Positions 19,392-29,800 of a stretch of 33,974 nt of DNA are shown piece after piece (position 1 is the first letter of the stretch; each line of letters begins with the position of its first letter). The notes below the pieces were generated by a model. The model saw only the letters and a program-made list of their open reading frames with translations. It was not told where the DNA came from and searched no databases. Both the position numbers and the translations under genes were made by a program. This stretch comes from an uncultured Flavobacteriales bacterium (GTDB lineage Bacteria; Bacteroidota; Bacteroidia; Flavobacteriales_G; Salibacteraceae): positions 1 through 33,974 of the forward strand of contig CALKOP010000104.1 in the NCBI GenBank assembly GCA_938091155.1, written 5' to 3'.

Positions 19392-20140
19392 TTAAAGGTC
19401 ATTCGGCAGCATATCTATCTTAAAACTACCTGTCCAAGTAGCCGTCGTTCCATTAAATTCAACAACATCACCATCAAAGGCTGACATCACATGTCGGATT
19501 ACATTCGTGTGCTCAATTTCTTTAATGTACTCTCCTTGGTTGAAGTATGGACGGTTTTCATCAATATGACCATAATTTCTTTGATCAAAACCTGACCCAA
19601 TTCCGACAACTGTGTTTTCAACAACTAAAACGGTTAGAGCTGCGCTCTTATTCGAAAGCATATCGTTAGAATTAAGAGTAATCTCTGCAGTAACATCTTG
19701 ATCTAACCTACTTGCTTCAACCGAAAGACCAAGTGCCACTTCTGTTTTCAATTCGCCTTCTATTATTTCAAATAAACGATCAATGGCATAGTAAACGACC
19801 CCTGAAGCACCGTTATCTCTTTGAATAAATGATAGTGGTGTATATAAGGTCTTGTTTACTTGATCTATAATGTAGTTGGTATATTCATGATTTAATGGGC
19901 CATATAAGTAATGAGTCAAGTGAATGACCTGATCATTTTGTAACTCAATGCTTTCAATTTCATGATTCGCTATAGGGCAAGCACCACAAGAAGTACTAGT
20001 GAATGGTTCTAACAAAACCATTTGTTCAAAATCTGTATGAGATAAAGTGTCAATTTATCCTCTACGTTTTCTTTTTTACAGGACACTAATGCGAGACAAA
20101 AAGGGATAGCTATAAGTACGAGGCGAATGAATTGCATCAT
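19392..20140 (-). pseudogene. Frameshifted lipoprotein/Omp28-like thioredoxin-fold protein
   Basis: Signal and lipobox (MMQFIRLVLIAIPFCLALVSCKKENVEDK) lie in a different frame from the body (IDTLSHTDFEQMVLLEPFTSTSCGACPIANHEIESIE...); restoring one A in the A-run at 20054-20056 (minus) rejoins them. Confidence 0.6.
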
Positions 20141-20257
20141 AGTGGGAAAACAAAGATTTTAGAGCTTACAGATAACGAGTTTTCTATTGATAAATTATCA
20201 ATGCTTTTCCCGAGATTTGAACAGATTCAAAACCAAGATTGTTTACTTCGTGCATTC

Positions 20258-20719
20258 ATGAGTTTACTGATAAATATACTATCACTTATTTCAGCCTTCC
20301 TTGCAATGGAATTTGTTGCTTGGATCTCTCATAAGTACCTAATGCATGGCTTTGGTTGGAGTGTTCATAAGGACCACCATCAACCTCAACAAGGAGCTTT
20401 TCAAAAAAATGATCTTTTCTTTCTACTCTTCGCAATACCAGCCATAACCTTCATTTTTTACGGGATACATAATGGAACGGATTGGATGGTATTTCTTGGT
20501 ATAGGTATTAGCGCTTATGGAATGTGTTATTTTTTGATTCATGATGTATTTATTCATCAACGATTTAGTTGGTTTAAGCGCTCTGATAACGTATACCTTC
20601 GAGCTATACGTAAGGCACACAAAGTGCACCACAAATCACAGGTAAAGGAAGGCGGAGAGTGTTTTGGAATGCTGCTAGTTCCCATTAGGTATTTCCGAGA
20701 AGCATCAGCAAAACAATAG
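20258..20719 (+). CDS. crtZ: Beta-carotene hydroxylase
   Basis: AMEFVAWISHKYLMHGFGWSVHKDHHQPQQGAFQKNDLFFLLFA, LIHDVFIHQRFSW, IRKAHKVHHK (histidine-box pattern); start moved to ATG 20258. Confidence 0.88.
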   Translation: MSLLINILSLISAFLAMEFVAWISHKYLMHGFGWSVHKDHHQPQQGAFQKNDLFFLLFAIPAITFIFYGIHNGTDWMVFLGIGISAYGMCYFLIHDVFIHQRFSWFKRSDNVYLRAIRKAHKVHHKSQVKEGGECFGMLLVPIRYFREASAKQ

Positions 20720-20749
20720 GCCATTTCTTTTCCAGATCAATATCATTAC

Positions 20750-21430
20750 TTGCTCATAAACATTCTGACGATTGCTTACCCGGTTGCTCAGAGCTATGAG
20801 CATAGGCTTCGTTTCTTAAAAAACTGGAAGGCCATAGTCGGGTCCATAGCCATAGTCGGGTCCATCTATCTAGCCTGGGATGAACTCTTCACGCAGCTGC
20901 AGGTTTGGGGGTTCAACCAGCGTTATGTAACGAGCATTTACATTGGCGAACTACCAATGGAGGAATATGGGTTTTTCCTGACCGTACCCTTTGCATGCTT
21001 GTTTGTTTATGAAGTCCTGAATTACTTTGTAAAAAAAGATATTCTAGGTAAATATCGCTTGGCCATAACATGGTGCTTCTTTCTTGTTTCACTAATACTC
21101 GGAGTCTTCTTATATCCTCGTATTTATTCCTCTTCTGTCTTTTTTCTCTGTGCTTTTTTGCTTTCTTACCAACTTTTTGTGGCAAAATCGAATTGGTTAG
21201 GTCGGTTTTACCTTACCTTCTTTGTTTGTTTAATTCCATTCACTATCATGAACGGTTGGTTGACAGGTGGTTTCACTGAACAACCCATTGTATGGTACAA
21301 TAACCTGGAAAATTCAGGACTTAGGTTGGGCAGTATTCCATTGGAAGATTCTTTCTATCAGCTTAGTTATTTATTATTAATTGTGAGTGTTTATGAAAGA
21401 GTTAAATTCAGGAAGTCTTACAAAGCGTAA
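20750..21430 (+). CDS. Lycopene cyclase domain protein (CrtYcd-like)
   Basis: YLAWDELFTQLQVWGFNQRYVTSIYIGELPMEEYGFFLTVPFACLFVYEVLNYF; membrane protein adjacent to crtZ; TTG start. Confidence 0.85.
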   Translation: MLINILTIAYPVAQSYEHRLRFLKNWKAIVGSIAIVGSIYLAWDELFTQLQVWGFNQRYVTSIYIGELPMEEYGFFLTVPFACLFVYEVLNYFVKKDILGKYRLAITWCFFLVSLILGVFLYPRIYSSSVFFLCAFLLSYQLFVAKSNWLGRFYLTFFVCLIPFTIMNGWLTGGFTEQPIVWYNNLENSGLRLGSIPLEDSFYQLSYLLLIVSVYERVKFRKSYKA

Positions 21431-21477
21431 TGCATCTCAGAACTTCACTATTTTTGAGATTCGAAAATTTACCACAT

Positions 21478-21882
21478 ATGAAGTATGTCATCTTGATTGT
21501 TGCGTTAATTGTAAGTGCTAGTAGCATTGCTCAGGAGACAATAATGGTCTTTCAATCCTCAAACGTAAATCTGAATGTACGCGGTAGTAAAACTGAAAAA
21601 ATATTAGATCAGCCCGTAATTATTCGCGTTGATCTTCAGAATAATACGATGACTTTAGAGTCAACAATGCCTGAGATTAAAGAATTGTTTAGAAACAAGA
21701 TGACTCAACCCATCGATTCTAAAATGGACGAGCTTGGTGAGGAGTTTAGCTTAACGATAGGAGCTCATACCTTTGCGCACTTCTATTTAGATGACAGGAA
21801 GCTTATTTTCTTTACTCGAAATGACATCCACCCATTGAAATGGGGACTGATGCTTAAGGAAGTCGTTAGGATAGAGGAATAA
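21478..21882 (+). CDS. Hypothetical secreted protein
   Basis: Signal peptide MKYVILIVALIVSASSIAQ; no family recognised. Confidence 0.6.
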   Translation: MKYVILIVALIVSASSIAQETIMVFQSSNVNLNVRGSKTEKILDQPVIIRVDLQNNTMTLESTMPEIKELFRNKMTQPIDSKMDELGEEFSLTIGAHTFAHFYLDDRKLIFFTRNDIHPLKWGLMLKEVVRIEE

Positions 21883-21884
21883 TC

Positions 21885-22499
21885 CTACCCCCAATCCATT
21901 ATTATAGGTAGGTAAACAGATAGAAAACCTGTTCCCCATCCTAGATATATCTGTTTTAGATTGTGTGACTCTAAAACAAATCGTGCAGAGCCGACCATAC
22001 CGCTAGCCACAATACCTAGAAGAACATATCCTACTAGGTTAAGATCGTATACTTGGGACATAGCATAAATAGACGCTGTAACGCCTCCCATGCCTATCAT
22101 GTGTATGCTTATCTTGGTGTAAAAATTTACCAATAATGCTATGCCCACTGCCGCGCTACTGCCCAAGAATATTGAATAAATAATTTGTGGCATTGGAATA
22201 TCGCGCAATAGCCAATAGTTGGTCAAATAAAAGAACAAAGCAAAGGTGAACGGAATAACGCGATCCTCACGAGTATCAAGCTGAATGGAGCTTACAAGCT
22301 TTTTCCAGCGCAACACAGCAGTAAATATGAATGGAATAACAGCCGTGTTCACAAAGATCCATGACACAAGAAAAAACTGCTTATCATAAGGAGTCGTAGC
22401 AGAAATATATCTGTTCAGTCCAAATATGACAATTAGCCCAAAGGTTGGTAAGAAGATAGGATGGAAAAGATAGGACAAAATGTGTGCAGAAATTCTCAT
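21885..22499 (-). CDS. Conserved integral membrane protein (PA-phosphatase-like, uncertain)
   Basis: 204 aa multi-TM ORF overlapping the rpoN stop region by 4 nt. Confidence 0.65.
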   Translation of the reverse strand: MRISAHILSYLFHPIFLPTFGLIVIFGLNRYISATTPYDKQFFLVSWIFVNTAVIPFIFTAVLRWKKLVSSIQLDTREDRVIPFTFALFFYLTNYWLLRDIPMPQIIYSIFLGSSAAVGIALLVNFYTKISIHMIGMGGVTASIYAMSQVYDLNLVGYVLLGIVASGMVGSARFVLESHNLKQIYLGWGTGFLSVYLPIIMDWG

Positions 22500-23950
22500 A
22501 GCTCCTTCCTAAGTCTGGCAACTGGTATGTCCAATTGCTCGCGATATTTTGCCACGGTGCGCCTTGCTATGTTATACCCTTTCGTTTTCAATTCCTTGGC
22601 CAGACTCTCATCCGTCCACGGTTTCTTTTTATCCTCAGTTCCAATTAAGTCTTGCAAAATCTTCTTCACTTCTCTCGTGCTGACTTCTTCTCCTTCATCG
22701 TTAGTAAGCGATTCGGAAAAGAAGTATTTCACTGAAAACGTGCCAAAAGAAGTCTGTATGTATTTACTATTCGATACCCGGCTTATTGTACTTATATCCC
22801 TAAGGATAATTTCCGCAATATCTTTTAGTATCATAGGCCGAAGCTTGGTTTCGTCTCCTGTTTTGAAATATTCAATTTGATAATCCACGATTGCCTGCAT
22901 TGTGCGAATTAGCGTATCATGTCGCTGTTTTATGGCATCAATAAACCATCTAGCGCTGTCTAACTTTTGCTTTACAAACATCATCGCATCTCGCTGCGAC
23001 TTATTTGGCTCACCTTTAATTCGAGAAAAATCTTCAAGCATCTCTCCGTATTTCCTACTCATTCTCAACTCAGGCACGTTACGTCCGTTAAGAAATACAC
23101 GCAAATCATCTCCTTCTGAAATCAATTGAAAATCTGGCACCACTTGTTCTACATGTCTTGCCGACTCATTCATTGAATTTCCTGGCTTAGGATTTAGGTT
23201 TATTATTTCCTCAATCGCGTCTTTCAAATCCTCGTCTTCAATTTCGAGGCGGCTGATTATTTTCTCATAATGCTTCTTGATGAATTCGCTAAAACACTTC
23301 TCTAGTATTACGGTGGCCGTTTTGACGGTAACAGTTGCTGTCTTCTTTTTTATTTGAATTAATAGACATTCCTGTAAATCGCGGGCCCCAATACCAGCTG
23401 GATCCATGTCCTGCACCTGAGTTTTTAGCAATTGTTCAACCTCTTCTTCTGAGGTCATTATACCCTGAGAAAAGGCCAAGTCATCAGTCACAGAAACAAT
23501 ATCTCTTCTCAGATATCCACTATCGTCTAGACTGCCAATCAAATGCTCACAGATAGCCATTTGTTTCTCGTCCAGGTTTCTGAGGTTTAGTTGAGAAATT
23601 AATCTATCGTGAAAGGTAGAAGCTGAGCCGATTGGTATGCTCTTATCTTCATCATCCTTGCTATAGTTATTGGCTTCATATTTATATCCTGGAGTATCGT
23701 CATCATCCATATAATCGCTGAAGTCAAACTCCTGCTCAGAATCACTAATCTCATCGCCAGTCTGATCATCTGAATCATAATCGGATTCAGTCTCGTCCTT
23801 GCCTTCTTCCAGGGCAGGATTGACCTCGATTTCTTCCTTAACTCGCGCCTCTAATGCTTGTGTGGACAGTTGAAGCATCTTCATCAACTGAATCTGCTGT
23901 GGGCTCAGTTTTTGAAGCAATTTTTGCTCAAACGTTTGTTTCAATGCCAT
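22496..23950 (-). CDS. rpoN: RNA polymerase sigma-54 factor
   Basis: MALKQTFEQKLLQKLSPQQIQLMKMLQLSTQALEARVKEEIEVNPALEE; C-terminal RpoN box variant NIARRTVAKYREQLDIPVARLRKEL. Confidence 0.97.
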   Translation of the reverse strand: MALKQTFEQKLLQKLSPQQIQLMKMLQLSTQALEARVKEEIEVNPALEEGKDETESDYDSDDQTGDEISDSEQEFDFSDYMDDDDTPGYKYEANNYSKDDEDKSIPIGSASTFHDRLISQLNLRNLDEKQMAICEHLIGSLDDSGYLRRDIVSVTDDLAFSQGIMTSEEEVEQLLKTQVQDMDPAGIGARDLQECLLIQIKKKTATVTVKTATVILEKCFSEFIKKHYEKIISRLEIEDEDLKDAIEEIINLNPKPGNSMNESARHVEQVVPDFQLISEGDDLRVFLNGRNVPELRMSRKYGEMLEDFSRIKGEPNKSQRDAMMFVKQKLDSARWFIDAIKQRHDTLIRTMQAIVDYQIEYFKTGDETKLRPMILKDIAEIILRDISTISRVSNSKYIQTSFGTFSVKYFFSESLTNDEGEEVSTREVKKILQDLIGTEDKKKPWTDESLAKELKTKGYNIARRTVAKYREQLDIPVARLRKEL

Positions 23951-23974
23951 TGTGGAAAAATAGGAATTGGAAAA

Positions 23975-25405
23975 TTAAAATTCTGCACTTTTTGGTGTCC
24001 GAGGAAAAGGTATTACGTCACGAATATTATTCATGCCAGTAACAAAGCTTATTAGGCGCTCAAAACCAAGGCCAAATCCGCTATGAACACAAGTGCCAAA
24101 CCTGCGCGTGTCAAGATACCACCACATTGATTCTTCCTCAATATCAAACTCCTCAATTTTTTTCTTGAGCACGTCATATCTTTCTTCCCGCTGAGATCCT
24201 CCTACTATTTCTCCAATACCTGGGAAAAGAATATCCATGGCTCGAACTGTCTCACCATCGTCATTCAGTCGCATGTAAAACGCTTTGATTTTCGCTGGGT
24301 AATCATATAGTATGACGGGTTTTCCAAAGTGCTTCTCAACCAAGTACCGTTCATGTTCACTCTGTAAATCTGCTCCCCATTCATCAATAAAATAGTTGAA
24401 TTTCTTCTTTTTATTAGGCTTAGAATTCTTCAAAATATCTATTGCATCCGTATAACTGCATCGTACAAATTCATTATCCGCAACGAATTGCAATTTCTCC
24501 AATAGAGGAATCGTTCGTTTATCTTGTGAAAGTTGCTTTTCTTCATCTTCCTGGCGTTTAGCTAAAAGCTCTAGGTCATCCATGCAATTTTCTAGTGCAT
24601 ATTTGATAACATACTTCAAGCAATCCTCCGCCAAATCCATATTATCGAATAAGTCATTAAAAGCTACTTCAGGTTCAATCATCCAGAATTCTGCTAAGTG
24701 CCGTGTCGTATTCGAGTTTTCCGCTCGAAATGTTGGGCCAAACGTATAGATCTTACCCAATCCCATCGCGAATAACTCACCTTCCAATTGTCCAGATACC
24801 GTCAGATTGGTTTCCTTCCCAAAAAAATCTTCTTTCCAATTTATTTCTCCTTCCTCCGTTTTTGGAGGGTTTTCTGGATCTAACATTGAAACACGAAACA
24901 TTTCACCCGCGCCTTCTGCGTCAGAACCTGTTATTATCGGGGTATGAACCTGAAAGAAGCCATTGTCGTTGAAGTATTTATGAACGGCAAACTGCATGGC
25001 ATGGCGAATTCTGAATACTGCACCAAAAGTTTGAGTACGGGGTCTCAAGTGTGCTATCTCTCGAAGGAACTCTAGTGAATGCTTTTTTGGTTGAAGAGGA
25101 TAGACATCCGCATTGGCATCTCCTAAAATTTCCAACGATACAGCCGCTAATTCTACACTTTGACCAGCTCCAAGAGACTCTGTAATTTTTCCAGCGACAT
25201 GAATGCAGGCGCCTGTTGTGACTCGCTTCAATAAAGACTCATCCATATTTTCAAAATCGATGACCACCTGCAGATTCTTTGAGGTACTACCATCATTTAG
25301 CGCAATAAAACGATTGCTACGAAAGGTTCGCACCCAACCTTTAACCTCGACTTCTTCCCCTATGGGATCTTTTGAAACAATTGATTTAATGTCCATTTCA
25401 CTCAT
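23975..25405 (-). CDS. asnS: Asparaginyl-tRNA synthetase
   Basis: [40 protein letters not shown]; class II motifs; C-terminus [36 protein letters not shown]. Confidence 0.97.
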   Translation of the reverse strand: MSEMDIKSIVSKDPIGEEVEVKGWVRTFRSNRFIALNDGSTSKNLQVVIDFENMDESLLKRVTTGACIHVAGKITESLGAGQSVELAAVSLEILGDANADVYPLQPKKHSLEFLREIAHLRPRTQTFGAVFRIRHAMQFAVHKYFNDNGFFQVHTPIITGSDAEGAGEMFRVSMLDPENPPKTEEGEINWKEDFFGKETNLTVSGQLEGELFAMGLGKIYTFGPTFRAENSNTTRHLAEFWMIEPEVAFNDLFDNMDLAEDCLKYVIKYALENCMDDLELLAKRQEDEEKQLSQDKRTIPLLEKLQFVADNEFVRCSYTDAIDILKNSKPNKKKKFNYFIDEWGADLQSEHERYLVEKHFGKPVILYDYPAKIKAFYMRLNDDGETVRAMDILFPGIGEIVGGSQREERYDVLKKKIEEFDIEEESMWWYLDTRRFGTCVHSGFGLGFERLISFVTGMNNIRDVIPFPRTPKSAEF

Positions 25406-25449
25406 TTATAAGGCTGCAAAGGAAAGAAGTAAGATGAAATGAGAGCCGC

Positions 25450-25998
25450 TTAATTGATCCTTCGCATCCAAATGCGCGTTTCGGTGCGCTGATTTGCATT
25501 AAGGTTTTGTCTATAACTAGCCATGAAGGTGGAATCGGATGAAAATTGATAGCTAATCTCAAAAATGGCATCTGTCATATCACGATCAAAGTCCAATTCG
25601 TCAAATAGTAGAATTATAATATCATTTGATTCAAAATTCACCGAGTATGCTTCTCGGGTTGCTACTCCGCTATAATTGATGTACGAGAATAAAAATGAGG
25701 TGTCCTTTCCACAATTCACCGTCAAATCGTAGTAGTAAGTCGGTCGCTTGTTTAAAAATATGGTGTCTGCAGAATCGGTGTCTGTCACGACCCAAACAGA
25801 ATCACTCTGCCATCGACCAATTAATGAGTCATTCACACTGCAGTATTCCGCCTTTTCTGGATATGGACTTTCGATATCAACGATTCGCTCGCACGAGAAA
25901 AAAACAACGAATAACAGCGCCACTGCGATCCACGCCCTGTGCCCTCGGTAATGATTTTTAATTTTCAATGGATTCTTTGTCACTTTACACAACCGCAA
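25450..25998 (-). CDS. Putative lipoprotein, unknown function
   Basis: 182 aa ORF; hydrophobic stretch then lipobox-like VVFFSC. Confidence 0.55.
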   Translation of the reverse strand: MRLCKVTKNPLKIKNHYRGHRAWIAVALLFVVFFSCERIVDIESPYPEKAEYCSVNDSLIGRWQSDSVWVVTDTDSADTIFLNKRPTYYYDLTVNCGKDTSFLFSYINYSGVATREAYSVNFESNDIIILLFDELDFDRDMTDAIFEISYQFSSDSTFMASYRQNLNANQRTETRIWMRRIN

Positions 25999-26020
25999 AC
26001 TCGGATTTCATTCAAAAAGT

Positions 26021-26043
26021 TTCGAATGTTCGAATGTTCGAAT
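26021..26043. repeat. Short tandem repeat, 8-bp unit TTCGAATG x ~2.9
   Basis: ttcgaatgttcgaatgttcgaat; each unit contains palindromic TTCGAA. Confidence 0.8.
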
Positions 26044-26081
26044 TTACTTTTTTGAATTATTAATTGCATTAATCTTGCGAA

Positions 26082-26410
26082 ATGGACTGGATCGAGTTGG
26101 GGTATTTCGGACTATTCGTTGCAACTTTTTTAGCCGCTACGATTCTTCCTTTCAGTTCGGAAATAGTATTAGTATCCCTTATTGCAGCTGGTTTTGACCC
26201 TATTCATTGTTTCATTATCGCCACGCTGGGCAATACCCTTGGCGGCATGACGAGTTATGGCTTGGCAACTATGAGCGCATTTCCAAATGGTTGAATGTTG
26301 ATATCAAAAGAAGTCTAAAATTGATGAACACGGCCATTGGCTGGCTCTTCTTTGCTGGGCAACCTTTATCGGAGACCCATTAGCAGTAGCTCTTGGTTTT
26401 TTCAAAGCAC
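26082..26410 (+). pseudogene. YqaA/DedA-like membrane protein remnant with two frameshifts
   Basis: Frames joined: MDWIELGYFGLFVATFLAATILPFSSEIVLVSLIAAGFDPIHCFIIATLGNTLGGMTSYGL / GNYERISKWLNVDIKRSLK / KIDEHGHWLALLCWATFIGDPLAVALGFFKARW; shifts at the GG run 26264-26265 and the A run 26317-26320. Confidence 0.75.
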
Positions 26411-26801
26411 GCTGGAAACTCGAACCGCGAAATCAGCTGCCAGACTTTTGATAATAACCCGCATAACGGCACATCTTATTATCGGCTAAAGCCAACAGAT
26501 TTTGATGGTCAATTCTCATTTAGCCAAATAGAACAAATTGACTTTAGTGGAGATGCTACTATTGACATACATAGTTCCGATAACTAGATAAAGCTGAAAT
26601 CTACTGGTGAAAAAGCCGAGCAAATTGAAATCAGTATTCGCGATGCAGCCGGAAGATTGATTCATACAAAAACTTGGGGAAAGGGATCTAGCATTTCTAA
26701 CCACGCTATTTCTCAAAACGTTCTGGATGCCACTGGAGTGTACATTTTTTTCTCTGCAGGGCGAATACACAAAATTATCCAAGCGATTATTTATTCGCTA
26801 A
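26400..26801 (+). pseudogene. C-terminal piece of a T9SS-secreted protein, with in-frame TAG and a frameshift
   Basis: DNNPHNGTSYYRLKPTDFDGQFSFSQIEQIDFSGDATIDIHSSDN* (TAG 26585-26587) IKLKSTGEKAEQIEISIRDAAGRLIHTKTWGKGSSISNHAISQNVLDATGVYIF; removing one T from the 7-T run (26745-26751) gives SLQGEYTKLSKRLFIR* ending at 26801. Confidence 0.8.
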
Positions 26802-29800
26802 ACAACCATTACTTCCTCCAACATTCTGATTGCTTTTTCCAGTGAATTCAAATTAGAAAAAACCATCCTCAATCGATCATTTTTCTCGCGTATTTGCACT
26901 TTATTCGGATTCAACTGAACGTACATAATGACCTTCTCAAATTTAGGTGAATTGAAAAAGGAAGAATCTTTGTCGCCAATGAAATAACCAATGAGTTTTT
27001 TCTGTTTGAACACTAACTTTTCTATGCCCAAGTCTTTGCCAGCCCAAATCATTCGCTTCGATTGCAGCAGCCTGTTCACCGCAGGGGGAATTGGACCAAA
27101 CCGGTCAATCATGTTCTCTTCAAACTGAACCAATCCATCTGAATCATTCACATCGGCCAAGCTTCGATAAACAGTCATTCGCTCGGTCACATTGTTAATG
27201 TAATTATCTGGAATATGAACCTCAATGTCGGTTTCTAACTGGCAATCACTCACGTATTGCTTATCCTTATCTTCTTCGAACAGATCCTTGAATTCTGTTT
27301 CCTTCAATTCTGTAATGGCTTCTTCCAGTATCTTTTGGTAAGTATCATAGCCTATATCAGAAATGAATCCGCTTTGCTCGCCACCCAATAAATTACCTGC
27401 GCCACGTATATCTAAATCACGCATGGCAATGTTGATTCCACTGCCCAGATCACTGAATTGCTCAACCGCTTGGAGCCGTTTTCGAGCCTCATTTGTTAGG
27501 GTCGACATTGGGGGGCAAAGGAGATAGCAAAAGGCCTTTCTATTCGATCGGCCAACTCGACCACGCATTTGGTGCAGGTCACTCAATCCAAAATTCTGTG
27601 CTTGATTAATAACGATGGTGTTGGCATTCGGAATGTCCAATCCACTTTCAATTATGGTGGTGGAAACCAGCACATCAAACTCCCCTTCAATGAATCGAAG
27701 CATAATGTCCTCTAACTGCTTACCATCCATTTGACCATGTGCAAACTCCACGGTAGCCTCAGGTACAATCTTCTTAATCATACCACAGACATCACAAATA
27801 TTCTGCACGCGATTGTGTATGAAGAAAATCTGCCCGTTTCGACTCAATTCTGAATAAATCGCATCACGGATAATTGATTCGTTAAAGGTGTGCAGCTCCG
27901 TTTGTACTGGAAACCTATTTGGTGGCGGTGTATTAATCAAGCTCAAATCTCGCGCTCCCATCAGTGAGAATTGTAGCGTTCTTGGAATTGGAGTTGCGGT
28001 CAGTGTCAAGGCATCCACATTGACTTTCATTGTCTTTAATTTATCCTTAACACCTACACCAAATTTTTGCTCTTCGTCTATTATGAGCAGACCTAAGTCC
28101 GAGAACTTTATGTCTTTACTAACAATTCTATGTGTCCCAATTAGGATATCGATTTTGCCCTCTGCTAACTTTCTGAGTATCTCTTTTTGCTCATCCGCAG
28201 ATCGAAATCTATTGATATAATCTACAGTAACCGGAAAGTCTTCTAACCGCTTTTTAAATGTCTTAAAGTGCTGAAGAGTAAGAATCGTAGTAGGCGCTAA
28301 TATTGCTACTTGTTTGCCATCTGTTGCCGCCTTAAACGCTGCCCGAATCGCAATTTCAGTTTTACCAAAACCAACATCTCCACAAACTAAACGATCCATC
28401 GGCCATGTTTTCTCCATATCTGCTTTTACAGCATTCGTAGCCTTCTCTTGATCGGGAGTGTCTTCGTAAATAAAAGAAGATTCAAGCTCAGTCTGTAGGT
28501 AAGTATCTGGTGAAAAAGCAAAGCCTTCCTTCAGCTTACGCTCTGCATATAACTTAATCAGATCGTATGCAATCTCTTTGACTTTCTTTTTAGTCTTATT
28601 CTTCAGGTTAGCCCAAGCTTGAGTTCCTAGCTTGTTGATCTTAGGAGCAGTGCCATCCTTCCCCATATATTTTGAAATGCGATGTAGGGAATGAATGCTT
28701 ACATACAATGTGTCTCCTCCGGAATAAATCAATCGAATGGCTTCTTGCATTTGACCATTTACCTCAATCTTTTGTATCCCTGAATACTCGCCTACCCCAT
28801 AATCGATATGTACCACAAAATCTCCGGGTTGTAGGTTGGTCATCTCATTGATGGTGATTTGCCGCTCGGCTTCTGCAAAACCCTCTTTGAGTCTATATCG
28901 GTGATATCGCTCAAAAACCTGATGATCCGTATAACAAACTAGCTTTAAATCATGATCAACAAAACCCTCATGAATTGCGGTATTGATTCCTTCAAAATCA
29001 AAAGGATTGTCAGACCCATCTCTATTCTTAAGTATGTCATCAAAAATTTGATGCAATCGGTTAATTTGCTTTGGATTAGAAGCAAAAAGGTAATTGCTGA
29101 AACCGTTATGCTGGTGGCTGGTAAAGTCCTTAATCAGCATATCAAAGTTCTTGTTGAACGAAACCTGAGGAGATTGGCTAAACTGAATCTCCACATCCGG
29201 TTTTATGATGGACGGTCGGTCAAACTCTACCTGCGTGAATCCCTGCAATTGCTCTACGTATAAATCTTCAGATAGGAATAATTGATCTGGGTCAACATGC
29301 TTAACTCCTTCTTGCTTCTCATAAACTTCTTGCGCTGCTTCAAACTCTTTAGCAACCCGCTCTTGTATAAAATCAAAGTTCTTTAACCAAACCACTGAGT
29401 CATCTGGCAGATATTCTAAAATGCTTTGCCTCACCTCTTTCATTGCCTGCTTTTGCACATCAGGAATAATGCTAATGTGTCCATGCTCCTTCACACTGAG
29501 CTGGTTGACAGGATCAAATGTTCGGAGGCTATCTACCTCGTCACCAAAAAGTTCGACTCGATAAGGTCGGTCGTTTGAATAGCTCCAAATATCAATGATG
29601 CCGCCTCTAATTGCATAATGACCTGGTTGGTAAACAAAATCTACTCGCTCAAACGCCAACTCTTGCAGCATGTCATTTACAAAGTCTTGATCCAAGGCAT
29701 CACCTGTTTGGATGGTGAGCGTGTTTTTGACCAAGTTTTGCTTGGTAACCACTTTTTCGGAGAGGGATTCGCAATAGGCGACAACGACAAAATTTCGCTT

